A DNA stretch of 64,000 nucleotides from the NCBI GenBank assembly GCA_043764895.1, contig JAYUJY010000174.1:1-64000 (forward strand). Reading direction: 5' to 3'. The notes below the pieces were generated by a model that saw only the letters and a list, made by a program, of their open reading frames with translations, searched no databases and had not been told where the DNA came from. How positions within the stretch are numbered: the first letter of the stretch is position 1; the number at the start of each line of letters is the position of its first letter. Below, piece after piece: positions 51,201 to 58,744 of this stretch. Made by a program: the position numbers and the translations under genes. Origin of the DNA: JAAFJU01 sp043764895. Lineage in GTDB: Bacteria; Cyanobacteriota; Cyanobacteriia; Leptolyngbyales; Leptolyngbyaceae.

Positions 51201-51224
51201 CTAATTCTAATTCTAATTCTAATT
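51201..51224. repeat. CTAATT hexanucleotide microsatellite, four units
   Basis: Four perfect CTAATT units followed by ACATTG. Encodes alternating Asn-Ser in an open frame that I do not accept as a gene. Confidence 0.9.
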
Positions 51225-51248
51225 ACATTGCTGCTCGGTTTAAAGTTT

Positions 51249-51608
51249 TCAAGAGAACTCAGGACAATATGTTGGTTTAGCTACACGCGCCACTGTTTTA
51301 TCCAAGAGCCAAAATGCTTGCTTCATCTCGGAACTTTCCAGTTCCTGATTTTTTACCCATTCGATATCTAAGATATCGCTTTGACTCATTCCCTGACTAC
51401 GCAATTCACAATAATTCTTACCTAGATGTACCCAAGGTACTGGATCTGCATCAAGAGTTTTGATCGCTAACTCCGATCCAAGGTTGCCCTCCATCATGAC
51501 TTTCAAATCGTAAACAAAGCCACCATCTATCAAGAAGTTGGCCTGTGCAGGCAAACTAATAAACAACCAAACTACTGCCACTGCCAGCGACATGATAAAC
51601 CCTTTCAT
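51249..51608 (-). CDS. Small secreted protein, DUF732-like
   Basis: 119 residues with a clear signal peptide (IMSLAVAVVWLFISLPAQA) and a short helical domain containing NYCELRSQGMSQSDILDIEW and a C-terminal CPEF. The Cys...L..GMS pattern and length recall DUF732, but I am not certain. GAGGAAC precedes the ATG. Function unknown. Confidence 0.65.
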   Translation of the reverse strand: MKGFIMSLAVAVVWLFISLPAQANFLIDGGFVYDLKVMMEGNLGSELAIKTLDADPVPWVHLGKNYCELRSQGMSQSDILDIEWVKNQELESSEMKQAFWLLDKTVARVAKPTYCPEFS

Positions 51609-51732
51609 GAATGTTCCTCTCTGGTACTAATTTTCATACATTTAGTTACCTAGTACTACGCGGCGTACGTTACCCAGTCTTTAGATTAATCATGGCTTTA
51701 CCTAGCCTGATTTGCCATTTTAAATAGCTAGT

Positions 51733-51755
51733 TTATTTACGCCGGAGACTACTAG
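51733..51755. repeat. Family C repeat fragment (tail only)
   Basis: TTATTTACGCCGGAGACTAC then TAG matches the tail of family C (TTATTTACGCCGCAGACTAC at 59690-59710). The palindromic part is absent. Confidence 0.65.
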
Positions 51756-51775
51756 GAATTGGTGCTTGCTGCTGA

Positions 51776-52291
51776 TCAAGCAAGAATCTTGAGCTTTGCG
51801 GTGTTGAATTCACCTTCTGTGAGAGCACCAGCGTTCTTCAATTCAACAAGCTTCTTTAGTTCATCAGCCAAGTTACTGCCATTAGGTTGCTGTCCCGTGC
51901 GAGAGGACTTTTTAGCTGCTTCAATGCGTTGAGCTAACTCAGTGTAGAACTTATTGGCATCTTCAACTTCCTGTTTGATAGTTCCAGCAAACGGGAGGAC
52001 ATTTTCGCGCTCATCATACCCAGGCTTGAAGCTCTTTGCGTTCAAATCCCCAGACCCTGAGTAGTTAATTTCAACAAACCCATATCCAGCTATGTTCCAT
52101 GAAGAAGGACGGTTGAACTGATAACTTGTGATATCCTCCAAACGCACTTTCTTCTCCCCTTTTCGACTCTTTGAGATTCCACTCAACTTGTAGATTGTCA
52201 AGAACTCAGAGTCTATTACCCATTCAGCGTACAAACGCTTAAATCCTACAGTGCTATCTTCATTTTTCAGAAGCTTGCCAAAGTCCGACAT
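51776..52291 (-). CDS. PH-like domain protein with C-terminal SHOCT motif
   Basis: 171 residues. Residues 1-110 are beta-rich and PH-like (FLTIYKLSGISKSRKGEKKV, EDITSYQF); the last 30, LADELKKLVELKNAGALT then EGEFNTAKLKIL, are a typical SHOCT domain, a short helical oligomerisation or membrane-interaction module. GAGGAAATAGCA precedes the ATG. The exact role is unknown. Confidence 0.78.
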   Translation of the reverse strand: MSDFGKLLKNEDSTVGFKRLYAEWVIDSEFLTIYKLSGISKSRKGEKKVRLEDITSYQFNRPSSWNIAGYGFVEINYSGSGDLNAKSFKPGYDERENVLPFAGTIKQEVEDANKFYTELAQRIEAAKKSSRTGQQPNGSNLADELKKLVELKNAGALTEGEFNTAKLKILA

Positions 52292-52625
52292 TGCTATTTC
52301 CTCAATCCTTATCAGATGATTAAAGTGTTCCCATCAGAAGAGAGTATCTAACTTACGATTCCTCCACTATAAATCTTGAGGTACAAGCGGCATAACTATC
52401 GAGTTGAACCGCCTTAAAACTTCTTGCGATTGCAAACGCAGTTACAGAGTGGCTCAACGGCACACCTTTCTAACAAGTCGGTTCTAACGAGATTGTTCTA
52501 CTGTACCTGGTAGGATTTAGTTTTCCCAACGTAGAATATTTTATATCTTGAAGTAAATAATCATATAGACGGCTAGTTTGCTGCCTAAGTATCCAGAGCG
52601 GGATCTTAGACTGACAAGCTATGTA

Positions 52626-52738
52626 TATAGCAATCCTAAATGATTCATGAATTTTGGGATCCCATTTCAATCCTGGAATGCTTATCGGTCAACGGTTTCG
52701 GTCGTTAGATTTTTTACAAATGATTTAGGACTGCTATA
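52626..52738. mobile_element. 113-bp MITE with 20-bp terminal inverted repeats (IS630-type ends)
   Basis: Left end TATAGCAATCCTAAATGATT; right end, inverted, TATAGCAGTCCTAAATCATT. Flanked by TA dinucleotides, the target duplicated by IS630/Tc1-mariner elements, whose cyanobacterial members have similar ends. No transposase fits inside; it would have to be moved in trans. The 712-bp gap 52292-53003 holds this and the 21-bp tandem repeat, no gene. Confidence 0.8.
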
Positions 52739-52846
52739 TTTCAGGAGCAAGAATCTTACCACTCTACCTAAGATTCCAAAACTAGGAATTAGAGTAATTT
52801 GGAGATAGACATGGATCCAAAGCCGATCGCTCATCACTCCAGCCCA

Positions 52847-52952
52847 ATCGCATAAACCGAACTCCCGAATCAAGCAACCTGAATCCCAAATCAACTAATC
52901 TGAGTCTCCGATCGAGTAACCTACATCCCAAATCAAGTAAATCGGTCTTCAA
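52847..52952. repeat. Five imperfect 21-22-bp tandem repeats
   Basis: Units begin ATCGCATAAACC, ATCAAGCAACCT, ATCAACTAATCT, ATCGAGTAACCT, ATCAAGTAAATC, each 21 or 22 bp. 21 bp is two helical turns, so the array could present sites on one DNA face, or be a neutral minisatellite. Confidence 0.7.
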
Positions 52953-53003
52953 CTCATAAAGCTTCTCGATCGTCCTTAAAATGAACCTCCGATTGAATAA
53001 ATC

Positions 53004-53486
53004 TTAAATCTGAGTTAATTCTCGATCGGGATTGTATTTTAAACGGAGCAGTTGATGGTGATGAAGTGAAAGTATCGCATAAGTTTTCCCGTTGTCATCA
53101 CTGAAGTCCACTTCATAAACATCAGAGGCCAAGATTTTGGCGATCGTACCGACTTGTCCAACGGAAAGACCTCGATCGGGCAGATCTTCAATTAAGGCAA
53201 CGACATCCCGGTATTGAATCTTGATGGATTGTGAAATCTTTTGTAGAGAATACTGTAGGGATTGCTTGTATTTGTCTCTCTGCTCCATTCGTTCTGCCAC
53301 ATTTTCTGGCGAAACCTCACTATAGGTTGAGGTGCCGTCTTCATGGTGGACAGTGACAGAGTATCCATTTTCACGCAGCCTTTGGGCATGTCTACCTCGG
53401 ACAGGTTTCCCCATTTGACTGAGATTATATTCAGGTAACATTTCATCTTCTTCCATCGAAGAAGTGATGTCTTTAGCTTGGGTCAT
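53004..53486 (-). CDS. Fused BrnT-partner antitoxin with C-terminal DUF4926 domain
   Basis: 160 residues from the ATG at 53486, which has AGGAGG upstream; it overlaps the brnT stop by 14 bp. The first half (YNLSQMGKPVRGRHAQRLRE, GYSVTVHHEDGTSTYSEV) has no match I can name and replaces the usual BrnA. The second half is DUF4926: QYRDVVALIEDLPDRGLSVG, GTIAKILASDVYEVDFSD, TYAILSLHHHQLLRL. DUF4926 proteins are found as antitoxin-like partners of RelE-fold toxins. The position makes it the antitoxin of BrnT. Confidence 0.72.
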   Translation of the reverse strand: MTQAKDITSSMEEDEMLPEYNLSQMGKPVRGRHAQRLRENGYSVTVHHEDGTSTYSEVSPENVAERMEQRDKYKQSLQYSLQKISQSIKIQYRDVVALIEDLPDRGLSVGQVGTIAKILASDVYEVDFSDDNGKTYAILSLHHHQLLRLKYNPDRELTQI

Positions 53487-53748
53487 AGAGACGAGCCTCC
53501 TGAGAGGTGCAAGGGCGAGCACTAATGATTCGGATACGGTTTCCCCGTTCTGCATAGACGACTAACAGTAGCCGATTGTATTTGGATAAACCAATATCAA
53601 TATAGCGCAACTCCTCGAAAGAATGTTCTGTATCTTCAAAGGTCTCAGCATCGGTGTCTTCAAACACGGTAGAAGCTTCTTCAAAGGAAACGCCATGTTT
53701 TGTAAAATTAATCTGGGCCTTATTCTCATCCCACTCAAAAGATCCCAT
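53473..53748 (-). CDS. brnT: BrnT-family ribonuclease toxin
   Basis: 91 residues with the complete BrnT pattern: FEWDENKAQINFTKHGVSFE, AETFEDTEHSFEELRYIDIG, LLLVVYAERGNRIRIISARP and EARLYDP. BrnT toxins have a RelE-like fold and cut mRNA. Its partner gene follows with a 14-bp overlap. Confidence 0.92.
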   Translation of the reverse strand: MGSFEWDENKAQINFTKHGVSFEEASTVFEDTDAETFEDTEHSFEELRYIDIGLSKYNRLLLVVYAERGNRIRIISARPCTSQEARLYDPS

Positions 53749-53842
53749 CGATTTATTGACAGCACTTGATTTTGCGGTTCTTATAGTAACATTTCTGAGT
53801 TTTCGCTGAGCAAGTTAATCTAAAAGACATCTTGAAAAAGGC

Positions 53843-53935
53843 AATCGTGCTTGGCCTGATTCCACCCAGTTATCGGGCATTGCTGAAGGCAGAACAGTAG
53901 GGCGATCGCTTCAATGAGTTGGGAGTGATGGGCGA
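53843..53935 (+). repeat. XisI-tail direct repeat, copy 2
   Basis: AATCGTGCTTGGCCTGATTC, CACCCAGTTATCGGGCATTG, CTGAAGGCAGAACAGTAGGG, GCGATCGC and GAGTTGGGAGTGATGG. Same orientation as copies 1, 3 and 4. No start or reading frame of xisI remains. It lies between the BrnT and VapBC modules. Confidence 0.9.
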
Positions 53936-53955
53936 TCGAATTCCCATTCAATTTA

Positions 53956-54372
53956 TTACAGCAGCAATCGACGAAATCCAGCTTGTGAAAAGTGTTCATC
54001 GGCAGTTAATACATCGGAGATGTTGCGATCGCGCATGACCGTAAAGGAAATACAATCTACTAATCCCCATTCTTTATCTAATCGGGTTTTAAAGAGTTCC
54101 AAGGCGCGGCTATAAAGCTGAGTTGAAAGGGGGACGATCGTGACGTTTGGATCAGTTTCTAGAGACGTGAGGAGTTGGACAGCGGCTTTTCTGTAACGGG
54201 CTTTAGAGAGGGCATTACCGAGTTCGAGGAGAATTGCTTGGGTTGTAACGAGTTTTGTTTTTTGTCTTGTCAGTTCTGCGGCGATCGCCATGGCTTGGAA
54301 ATGGTGCCGATCGGTCACTGAAGAAAGAGCAATGGCAAAGGAGGTATCCAGAAAGACTTCAGTCATGAGCAT
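53956..54372 (-). CDS. vapC: VapC-like PIN-domain toxin
   Basis: 138 residues (or 136 from the second ATG at 54366). PIN pattern: EVFLDTSFAIALSSVTDRHH, TTQAILLELGNALSK, EWGLVDCISFTVMRDRNI and VLTADEHFSQAGFRRLL. Predicted Mg-dependent RNase. Overlaps its antitoxin gene by 14 bp. In its own interval between two XisI-tail repeats (53843 and 54664). Confidence 0.9.
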   Translation of the reverse strand: MLMTEVFLDTSFAIALSSVTDRHHFQAMAIAAELTRQKTKLVTTQAILLELGNALSKARYRKAAVQLLTSLETDPNVTIVPLSTQLYSRALELFKTRLDKEWGLVDCISFTVMRDRNISDVLTADEHFSQAGFRRLLL

Positions 54373-54592
54373 TCGGTTCTGGATAAATTTCGACTTGGGT
54401 AGACCAGCCGATCGGACCTTCTAAATTAAGCGCTTGTGCCGTTTGTAGAAAGCTCGTAGGCTGGGCTGGGCTGGAAAGTTGATTGAGCTTCAAAAGTAAC
54501 CATTCGGTGAGAACAAGTCCATTCCGATCGGCTTGCTGGGTAAGCGCAACGTATAATTCGTCGTTGAGTTCTAAGGAGAGATGCTGGCTCAT
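54359..54592 (-). CDS. vapB: VapB-like antitoxin
   Basis: 77 residues. An N-terminal ribbon-helix-helix-like stretch (SLELNDELYVALTQQADRNG, LTEWLLLKLNQL) and an acidic tail (EGPIGWSTQVEIYPEPNA) that would bind the PIN toxin. Operon position supports the assignment; the motif is only weakly diagnostic. Confidence 0.75.
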   Translation of the reverse strand: MSQHLSLELNDELYVALTQQADRNGLVLTEWLLLKLNQLSSPAQPTSFLQTAQALNLEGPIGWSTQVEIYPEPNAHD

Positions 54593-54663
54593 GGGACGAT
54601 CGGGAGAGTTAAGGTTGTACTTAGTATAGCGATCGATCGCTTGAGTAGCTTAGGAAGATGGAC

Positions 54664-54750
54664 GATCGTGCTTGGCCTGATTCCACCCAGTTATCGGGCA
54701 TTGCTGAAGTCCCAGCAGTAGCGCGATCGCTTGAGTAAGTCTGCGTTATG
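54664..54750 (+). repeat. XisI-tail direct repeat, copy 3
   Basis: ATCGTGCTTGGCCTGATTCC, ACCCAGTTATCGGGCATTGC, TGAAGTCCCAGCAGTAGCGC and GATCGCTTGAGTAAG. Closest to the intact xisI end (copy 4), including the TCCCAGCAGTAG stop. Non-coding here. Confidence 0.9.
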
Positions 54751-54878
54751 GTCGATCGGATGAGTATCATTAGATAAGCAGCGGCAGATAGCCTTCGTAA
54801 TACAATCGCGTACTATCATCTGTGTCATCGACTTGTTAGCGCTAATATGGTAAGTAAGATCCTAATTTTAAATGAGCA

Positions 54879-55301
54879 ATGGCAAAAGATACTTTCTATC
54901 CCCAAGTAAAACGTGCGCTCATTAAGGACGGATGGAAGATTACGGATGATCCTCTCAAATTAGAAGTTGGAGGCGTTAAACTAGAGGTGGATTTGGGTGC
55001 AGAGCGTGTGTTAGAAGTCGTTCTAGCAGCGGAGCGTGCTAGTGAAAAGATTGCTGTCGAGGTGAAAAGCTTTATTTCAAACTCACCCATCAATGAATTG
55101 CATGGCGCATTGGGGCAGTTTATTGCTTACCGTACAGCACTCTCAGAGTTGGAACCCGATCGTAAACTTTACTTAGCCGTTCCGATCGCAACTTTTTCTG
55201 ATTTTTTTCAATTGCCGTTTCTACAGCGTTTGATTCGAGAAAACCAGTTGATTCTCATGGTTTATGATCCTATTCTTCAAGAGGTTGTCCAATGGCTGTA
55301 A
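54879..55301 (+). CDS. xisH: XisH-like protein (fdxN element excision controlling factor family)
   Basis: 140 residues, full-length XisH: ALIKDGWKITDDPLKLEVGG, VDLGAERVLEVVLAAERAS, IAVEVKSFISNSPINELHGA, LGQFIAYR, LYLAVP. VEVKSF and the fold suggest a PD-(D/E)xK endonuclease-like core. XisH and XisI are needed for fdxN element excision in heterocysts of Anabaena, but most copies are not near that element and behave like accessory pairs. Overlaps xisI by 10 bp. A VVLAAERAS stretch next to VLE looks like a small local duplication. Confidence 0.93.
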   Translation: MAKDTFYPQVKRALIKDGWKITDDPLKLEVGGVKLEVDLGAERVLEVVLAAERASEKIAVEVKSFISNSPINELHGALGQFIAYRTALSELEPDRKLYLAVPIATFSDFFQLPFLQRLIRENQLILMVYDPILQEVVQWL

Positions 55302-55660
55302 GTCCTATTTCATTGACACACTTTGAATCTGAAGTTTCGATCGATCGCTGCCGATCGGCAATCCTAACCATTTTGAGTGTAGCGATTGCGACTGAGACTG
55401 ACCGTGACGTAGAAACGGAGATGATTTGCGATGAGATCCGCGATCGTTATTTGTTATTGGGACAGGGTTGGCGTGGGCAGGAGCGGGTTTATGCCGTGTG
55501 GATGCATCTAGAGATTCGCAAGGGACGGATTTGGATTCAACGAAATCAGACAGAGGTTGATTTGGAGGCTGAGTTGTTACGGTTGGGAATTCCGCAAAAA
55601 TCGATCGTGCTTGGCCTGATTCCACCCAGTTATCGGGCATTGCTGAAGTCCCAGCAGTAG
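55292..55660 (+). CDS. xisI: XisI-like protein (fdxN element excision controlling factor family)
   Basis: 122 residues with the XisI core RYLLLGQGWRGQERVYAVWM, HLEIRKGRIWIQRNQTEVDL and the C-terminal GIPQKSIVLGLIPPSYRALL. The extreme 3' end is the source or best copy of the XisI-tail direct repeats spread over 50.9-55.7 kb. The N-terminus (about 15 residues) is longer than usual. Functions with XisH. Confidence 0.92.
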   Translation: MAVSPISLTHFESEVSIDRCRSAILTILSVAIATETDRDVETEMICDEIRDRYLLLGQGWRGQERVYAVWMHLEIRKGRIWIQRNQTEVDLEAELLRLGIPQKSIVLGLIPPSYRALLKSQQ

Positions 55661-55690
55661 CGCGATCGCTTGAGTGAGTTGGGAGTGATA
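55604..55690 (+). repeat. XisI-tail direct repeat, copy 4 (the intact xisI end)
   Basis: ATCGTGCTTGGCCTGATTCC to GAGTGAGTTGGGAGTGAT. The repeat runs past the xisI stop (55658-55660) by about 30 bp, so the repeated unit is larger than the coding end. Confidence 0.9.
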
Positions 55691-55757
55691 ATCAAACTGC
55701 CCACGCTAAACACAACTGCTATCATAAGGTCAGTGAAAGACACGGAGCATTGGCATA

Positions 55758-56231
55758 ATGACCCTCCTCCAAGACGATCGACAACTCACCCATTTATCCA
55801 ACCCAACCTTATACAGTTGTGATTATGCGGCATGGGTAGAACAGACGGTGACGCTGCTGCGCGATCGATAGTTTGAAGCGGTAGATTTAGAGAACTTGAT
55901 TGATGAGTTGGAGGATATGAGTCGGCGGGAAAAACGATCGCTCACTAGCAATGTGCGCGTAATTTTGATGCATTTGTTGAAATACAAATTTCAGGCTGAA
56001 AAAAGATCTAGATCGTGGTTGGTTACGCTTCGGGAATATCGGATTCGATCGGCGGAGATTTTGGCGGATAGTCCAAGTTTACAGAACTATTTGAATGATC
56101 AGTTTGAACTTTGTTATGCACAGGCACGGCGGGAAGCAGCAGATGAGACTGGATTGGAGATTGAGGAATTTCCGATCGAATCACCCTTTACGGTTTGGCA
56201 ATGTTTAGATGAGAACTTCCGCCCAGATTAA
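55758..56231 (+). pseudogene. DUF29-family protein interrupted by one in-frame TAG
   Basis: From the ATG at 55758 the frame gives YSCDYAAWVEQTVTLLRDR, a TAG at 55869-55871, then in frame FEAVDLENLIDELEDMSRRE, VRVILMHLLKYKFQAEKRS and SWLVTLREYRIRSAEILADS, the DUF29 pattern, to TAA at 56231. Family members read R-Q/R-F-x-x-V-D here, so CAG to TAG is likely. The second part alone (from 55896) would lack the conserved N-terminus. DUF29 is common in cyanobacteria, role unknown. Confidence 0.88.
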
Positions 56232-57265
56232 GGGCTAGGGTAATCATTAGGCATAATTTCAACACTTTTTACAAAGAAGAATAGATCGCTGGGACGCGCA
56301 CCAGGAAGTCGATCGCCATTGGGTTCAGCGGCGTATTCCAAAATGATGTTCTTTCCTTTAAAGGACTCCTTCAGTAGGCTCCATCCATTGGGGTGATCCA
56401 TAAACCAACTATTACATTGCGTGGTGCAGTAAGCCACAATATCCGGCCCTGTTTCTGACTGGACAATGATCCGCATGTTGTCAACGCCGCCGCCACCAAT
56501 GAGTTTTCCCTTGACAGTGATCGATTTATTCTCCATTGATACCTGTTTAAATTTAAACTGACTTTGAGAAATCCAGCATTCTGAATACAGTTCACGATAC
56601 CAACTGTCTCCTTTCTCATCGACTTTAGGCTTTTCTCGATCGACAAAAACTTCCCCACGCTGAAAGACTTTTTTAACCGATGCCTTAAGGCTAGGCTGCG
56701 ATCGGCAATTCGTCGGTGCATTACTAATTTCAGCATTAAACCCAACACTAGCTGTCGGCTCACTTCCACGAGAATTGATCGCAGAATTAGCCATCGCCAT
56801 CACATTTCTTTTATGTCCATTTTTGATATAGGCCATGTAGAGAACGCCATTTTCTTGCCAAGATACAGACGCATTAATATAGGCCGATCTCTCGCTGCGA
56901 TATAGAGCCTTCTTCCCTTTTGCTAGTGTCACTCTTTCAGACTTCGTGAAGGAATTATTCTCAAAGGCTGGCATCTGCCCTCCTTTTCTAGCCGAAAAAG
57001 ATCCCCAATTACAAGGAGTCGCACCCTTACATTCACGAGTGAATCCAAACGTAAATCCATATCCGGCATTTTCCCTGAATACGCTCCAATAACGATGTTG
57101 TTCAGTCTCAATCTGAGATGGGGCAAGAATTGGAATTTGAGTGCGTCCCATAATCTGATAGGCACTTCCAACTAATTCGCCAATCGGCAAATTGAGCGCC
57201 TGGGCTGGACTAGCAAACAAAAGTGATAGTGTGGCGATCGTAATAGGAAGGGACTTATTTTTCAT
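56228..57265 (-). CDS. Secreted protein with SH3-like segment
   Basis: 345 residues with a signal peptide (SLPITIATLSLLFASPAQA). A central SH3b-like part reads CRSQPSLKASVKKVFQRGEV...SWYREL. Around 270-345 SETGPDIVAYC and KGKNIILEYAAEPNGDRLPG look beta-rich. At least six Cys suggest disulphides. Not otherwise recognised; cell-surface or periplasmic. Ends 4 bp inside the DUF29 pseudogene on the opposite strand. Confidence 0.72.
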   Translation of the reverse strand: MKNKSLPITIATLSLLFASPAQALNLPIGELVGSAYQIMGRTQIPILAPSQIETEQHRYWSVFRENAGYGFTFGFTRECKGATPCNWGSFSARKGGQMPAFENNSFTKSERVTLAKGKKALYRSERSAYINASVSWQENGVLYMAYIKNGHKRNVMAMANSAINSRGSEPTASVGFNAEISNAPTNCRSQPSLKASVKKVFQRGEVFVDREKPKVDEKGDSWYRELYSECWISQSQFKFKQVSMENKSITVKGKLIGGGGVDNMRIIVQSETGPDIVAYCTTQCNSWFMDHPNGWSLLKESFKGKNIILEYAAEPNGDRLPGARPSDLFFFVKSVEIMPNDYPSP

Positions 57266-57306
57266 AGCTTTTAGAAAGATTAATTTTAGTTAAAAATTGA
57301 ACAACA

Positions 57307-58176
57307 TTAAGTAAACTGCTTGAGAATCCGATCGCACCGATCGCTCCCAGCCTTGTTTCCAGCGTTAACATATTCATTTTTTGCGTATTCTAAAACTCGT
57401 TTGGCTTCGGGATAGTTTTTTTGATGAAGGAACGTCATCCCAGCAGCGTAATACGCATTCGCAAACTTTGGATTGACGCGTGTGGCATTGCGGAAGGCTT
57501 CGAGTGCGCCGGGAAAATCTCGATCGCTGTAAAGGACCGTCCCGAGACCGTAGTAGGCATCGTAGTAGTTAGGATTGAGCTGGATGGCTTTGCGGAACGA
57601 TGCAGCAGCGCCTCGGTTCCATTTCGATCGATGGTGGACGATGCCAAGATGATAATAGGGTTCGGGGATAGCTAGGCTAAGTGTCGTAGCTTTTTGGAGT
57701 TCTTCGGTCGCGCCTTTGAGATCGTTTTCTTGATGCAACACTAGACCGAGATTGTAGTGCGCCATGCCGAGATTCGGATCAAGTTCGATCGATCGTTTGA
57801 GATACTCTTTAGCCTGTTTTAGATTGTTTCCTTCGAGCAACGCCGCACCAAGATTGGCATAGGTCATTGCAAAGGTTGGATCAAGACGAATGGCATTGTA
57901 AAACGTAGATGCCGCCTCTTGGACTTTACCCGTTTGGCGCTGGGCGAGTCCGAGATTGTAGTGGGCCGGAAAAAAGATGGGGTTGAGCTGCGTGGACCGT
58001 TTGAATGCGTCGATCGCCCCCTCGGGATTGCCGGATTGAATCTGCTGGAGTCCTTGCTGATATAGAGATTCGGCAGATTCGGCCCGGACGGATAGGGTCG
58101 AAACCGTTGCCATAACCAGTGCGGTCATCAGAACGGTTATGCGGGACGTTAGGAGAGAGGCGATCGACGTTTTCAT
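57307..58176 (-). CDS. Exported TPR protein
   Basis: About 289 residues from the ATG at 58176. Signal sequence (SRITVLMTALVMATVSTLSV) followed by about seven TPRs of the NPxxxxAhYNLGxxL type (LNPIFFPAHYNLGLAQRQTG, LDPTFAMTYANLGAALLEGN, VNPKFANAYYAAGMTFL). Likely a periplasmic scaffold. Starts 4 bp after bcp and is surely co-transcribed with it. Confidence 0.85.
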   Translation of the reverse strand: MKTSIASLLTSRITVLMTALVMATVSTLSVRAESAESLYQQGLQQIQSGNPEGAIDAFKRSTQLNPIFFPAHYNLGLAQRQTGKVQEAASTFYNAIRLDPTFAMTYANLGAALLEGNNLKQAKEYLKRSIELDPNLGMAHYNLGLVLHQENDLKGATEELQKATTLSLAIPEPYYHLGIVHHRSKWNRGAAASFRKAIQLNPNYYDAYYGLGTVLYSDRDFPGALEAFRNATRVNPKFANAYYAAGMTFLHQKNYPEAKRVLEYAKNEYVNAGNKAGSDRCDRILKQFT

Positions 58177-58180
58177 CGGG

Positions 58181-58636
58181 CTAGACCAATCCCTGTACAA
58201 CGGTCAAGGATTCATCGATATGACCTTGGAAATTGAGTTGGGAGTTGGTGATGTGTTTGACGATGCCAGACTTATCAATCACGTACGTGACGCGGCCTGG
58301 AAGAATCCCAAACGTAGACGGCACGCCGAAAGATTTACGAATTGCGTTTCCAGTGTCGCTGAGGAGCGTGAAGGGAAGATTGTATTTGGTTGCGAAGGTT
58401 TTGTGGGACGCCACGTCATCTCCGCTAATTCCGATCACTTCAGCTCCCGCGTCCTGAAAGGCGGTGTAGCTATCGCGAAAGCTGCAAGATTCCTTCGTAC
58501 AGCCGGGAGTGTCATCCTTTGGATAGAAGTACAAAACGACGCACTTGGTCCCATTAAAGCTTTTCAAATTCACCGTCTCGCCCGTCTGAGACTGAAGCAC
58601 GACGTCCGGAATTGCATCCCCAACTTGAATACCCAT
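58181..58636 (-). CDS. bcp: Peroxiredoxin Q/Bcp
   Basis: 151 residues, full-length. FYPKDDTPGCTKESCSFRDS contains the peroxidatic Cys in PxxxTxxC and the PrxQ-type second Cys five residues later. FGVPSTFGILPGRVTYVID supplies the conserved C-terminal part. A thiol peroxidase for hydrogen and alkyl peroxides in the cytoplasm. Upstream of the TPR gene by 4 bp; divergent from the DUF2993 gene. Confidence 0.95.
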   Translation of the reverse strand: MGIQVGDAIPDVVLQSQTGETVNLKSFNGTKCVVLYFYPKDDTPGCTKESCSFRDSYTAFQDAGAEVIGISGDDVASHKTFATKYNLPFTLLSDTGNAIRKSFGVPSTFGILPGRVTYVIDKSGIVKHITNSQLNFQGHIDESLTVVQGLV

Positions 58637-58744
58637 GATTGATTGACCTGTTATTGAGCTGTATCCGATCGTCAGTATAGCGCAGTGCTAATATACCAAG
58701 AGCGCCCCAATGAAGTGTTCTGAGGGATCGTTCTGAGAGATTGT

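Noticed and set aside
51068..51280. Plus-strand 70-codon frame with Asn-Ser repeat
   Set aside because: Driven by the CTAATT microsatellite, overlaps the antisense secreted-protein gene end, no ribosome site.
52470..52894. Two minus-strand open frames of about 66-70 codons in the gene-poor gap
   Set aside because: No similarity, no ribosome site; the second runs through the MITE and tandem repeats.
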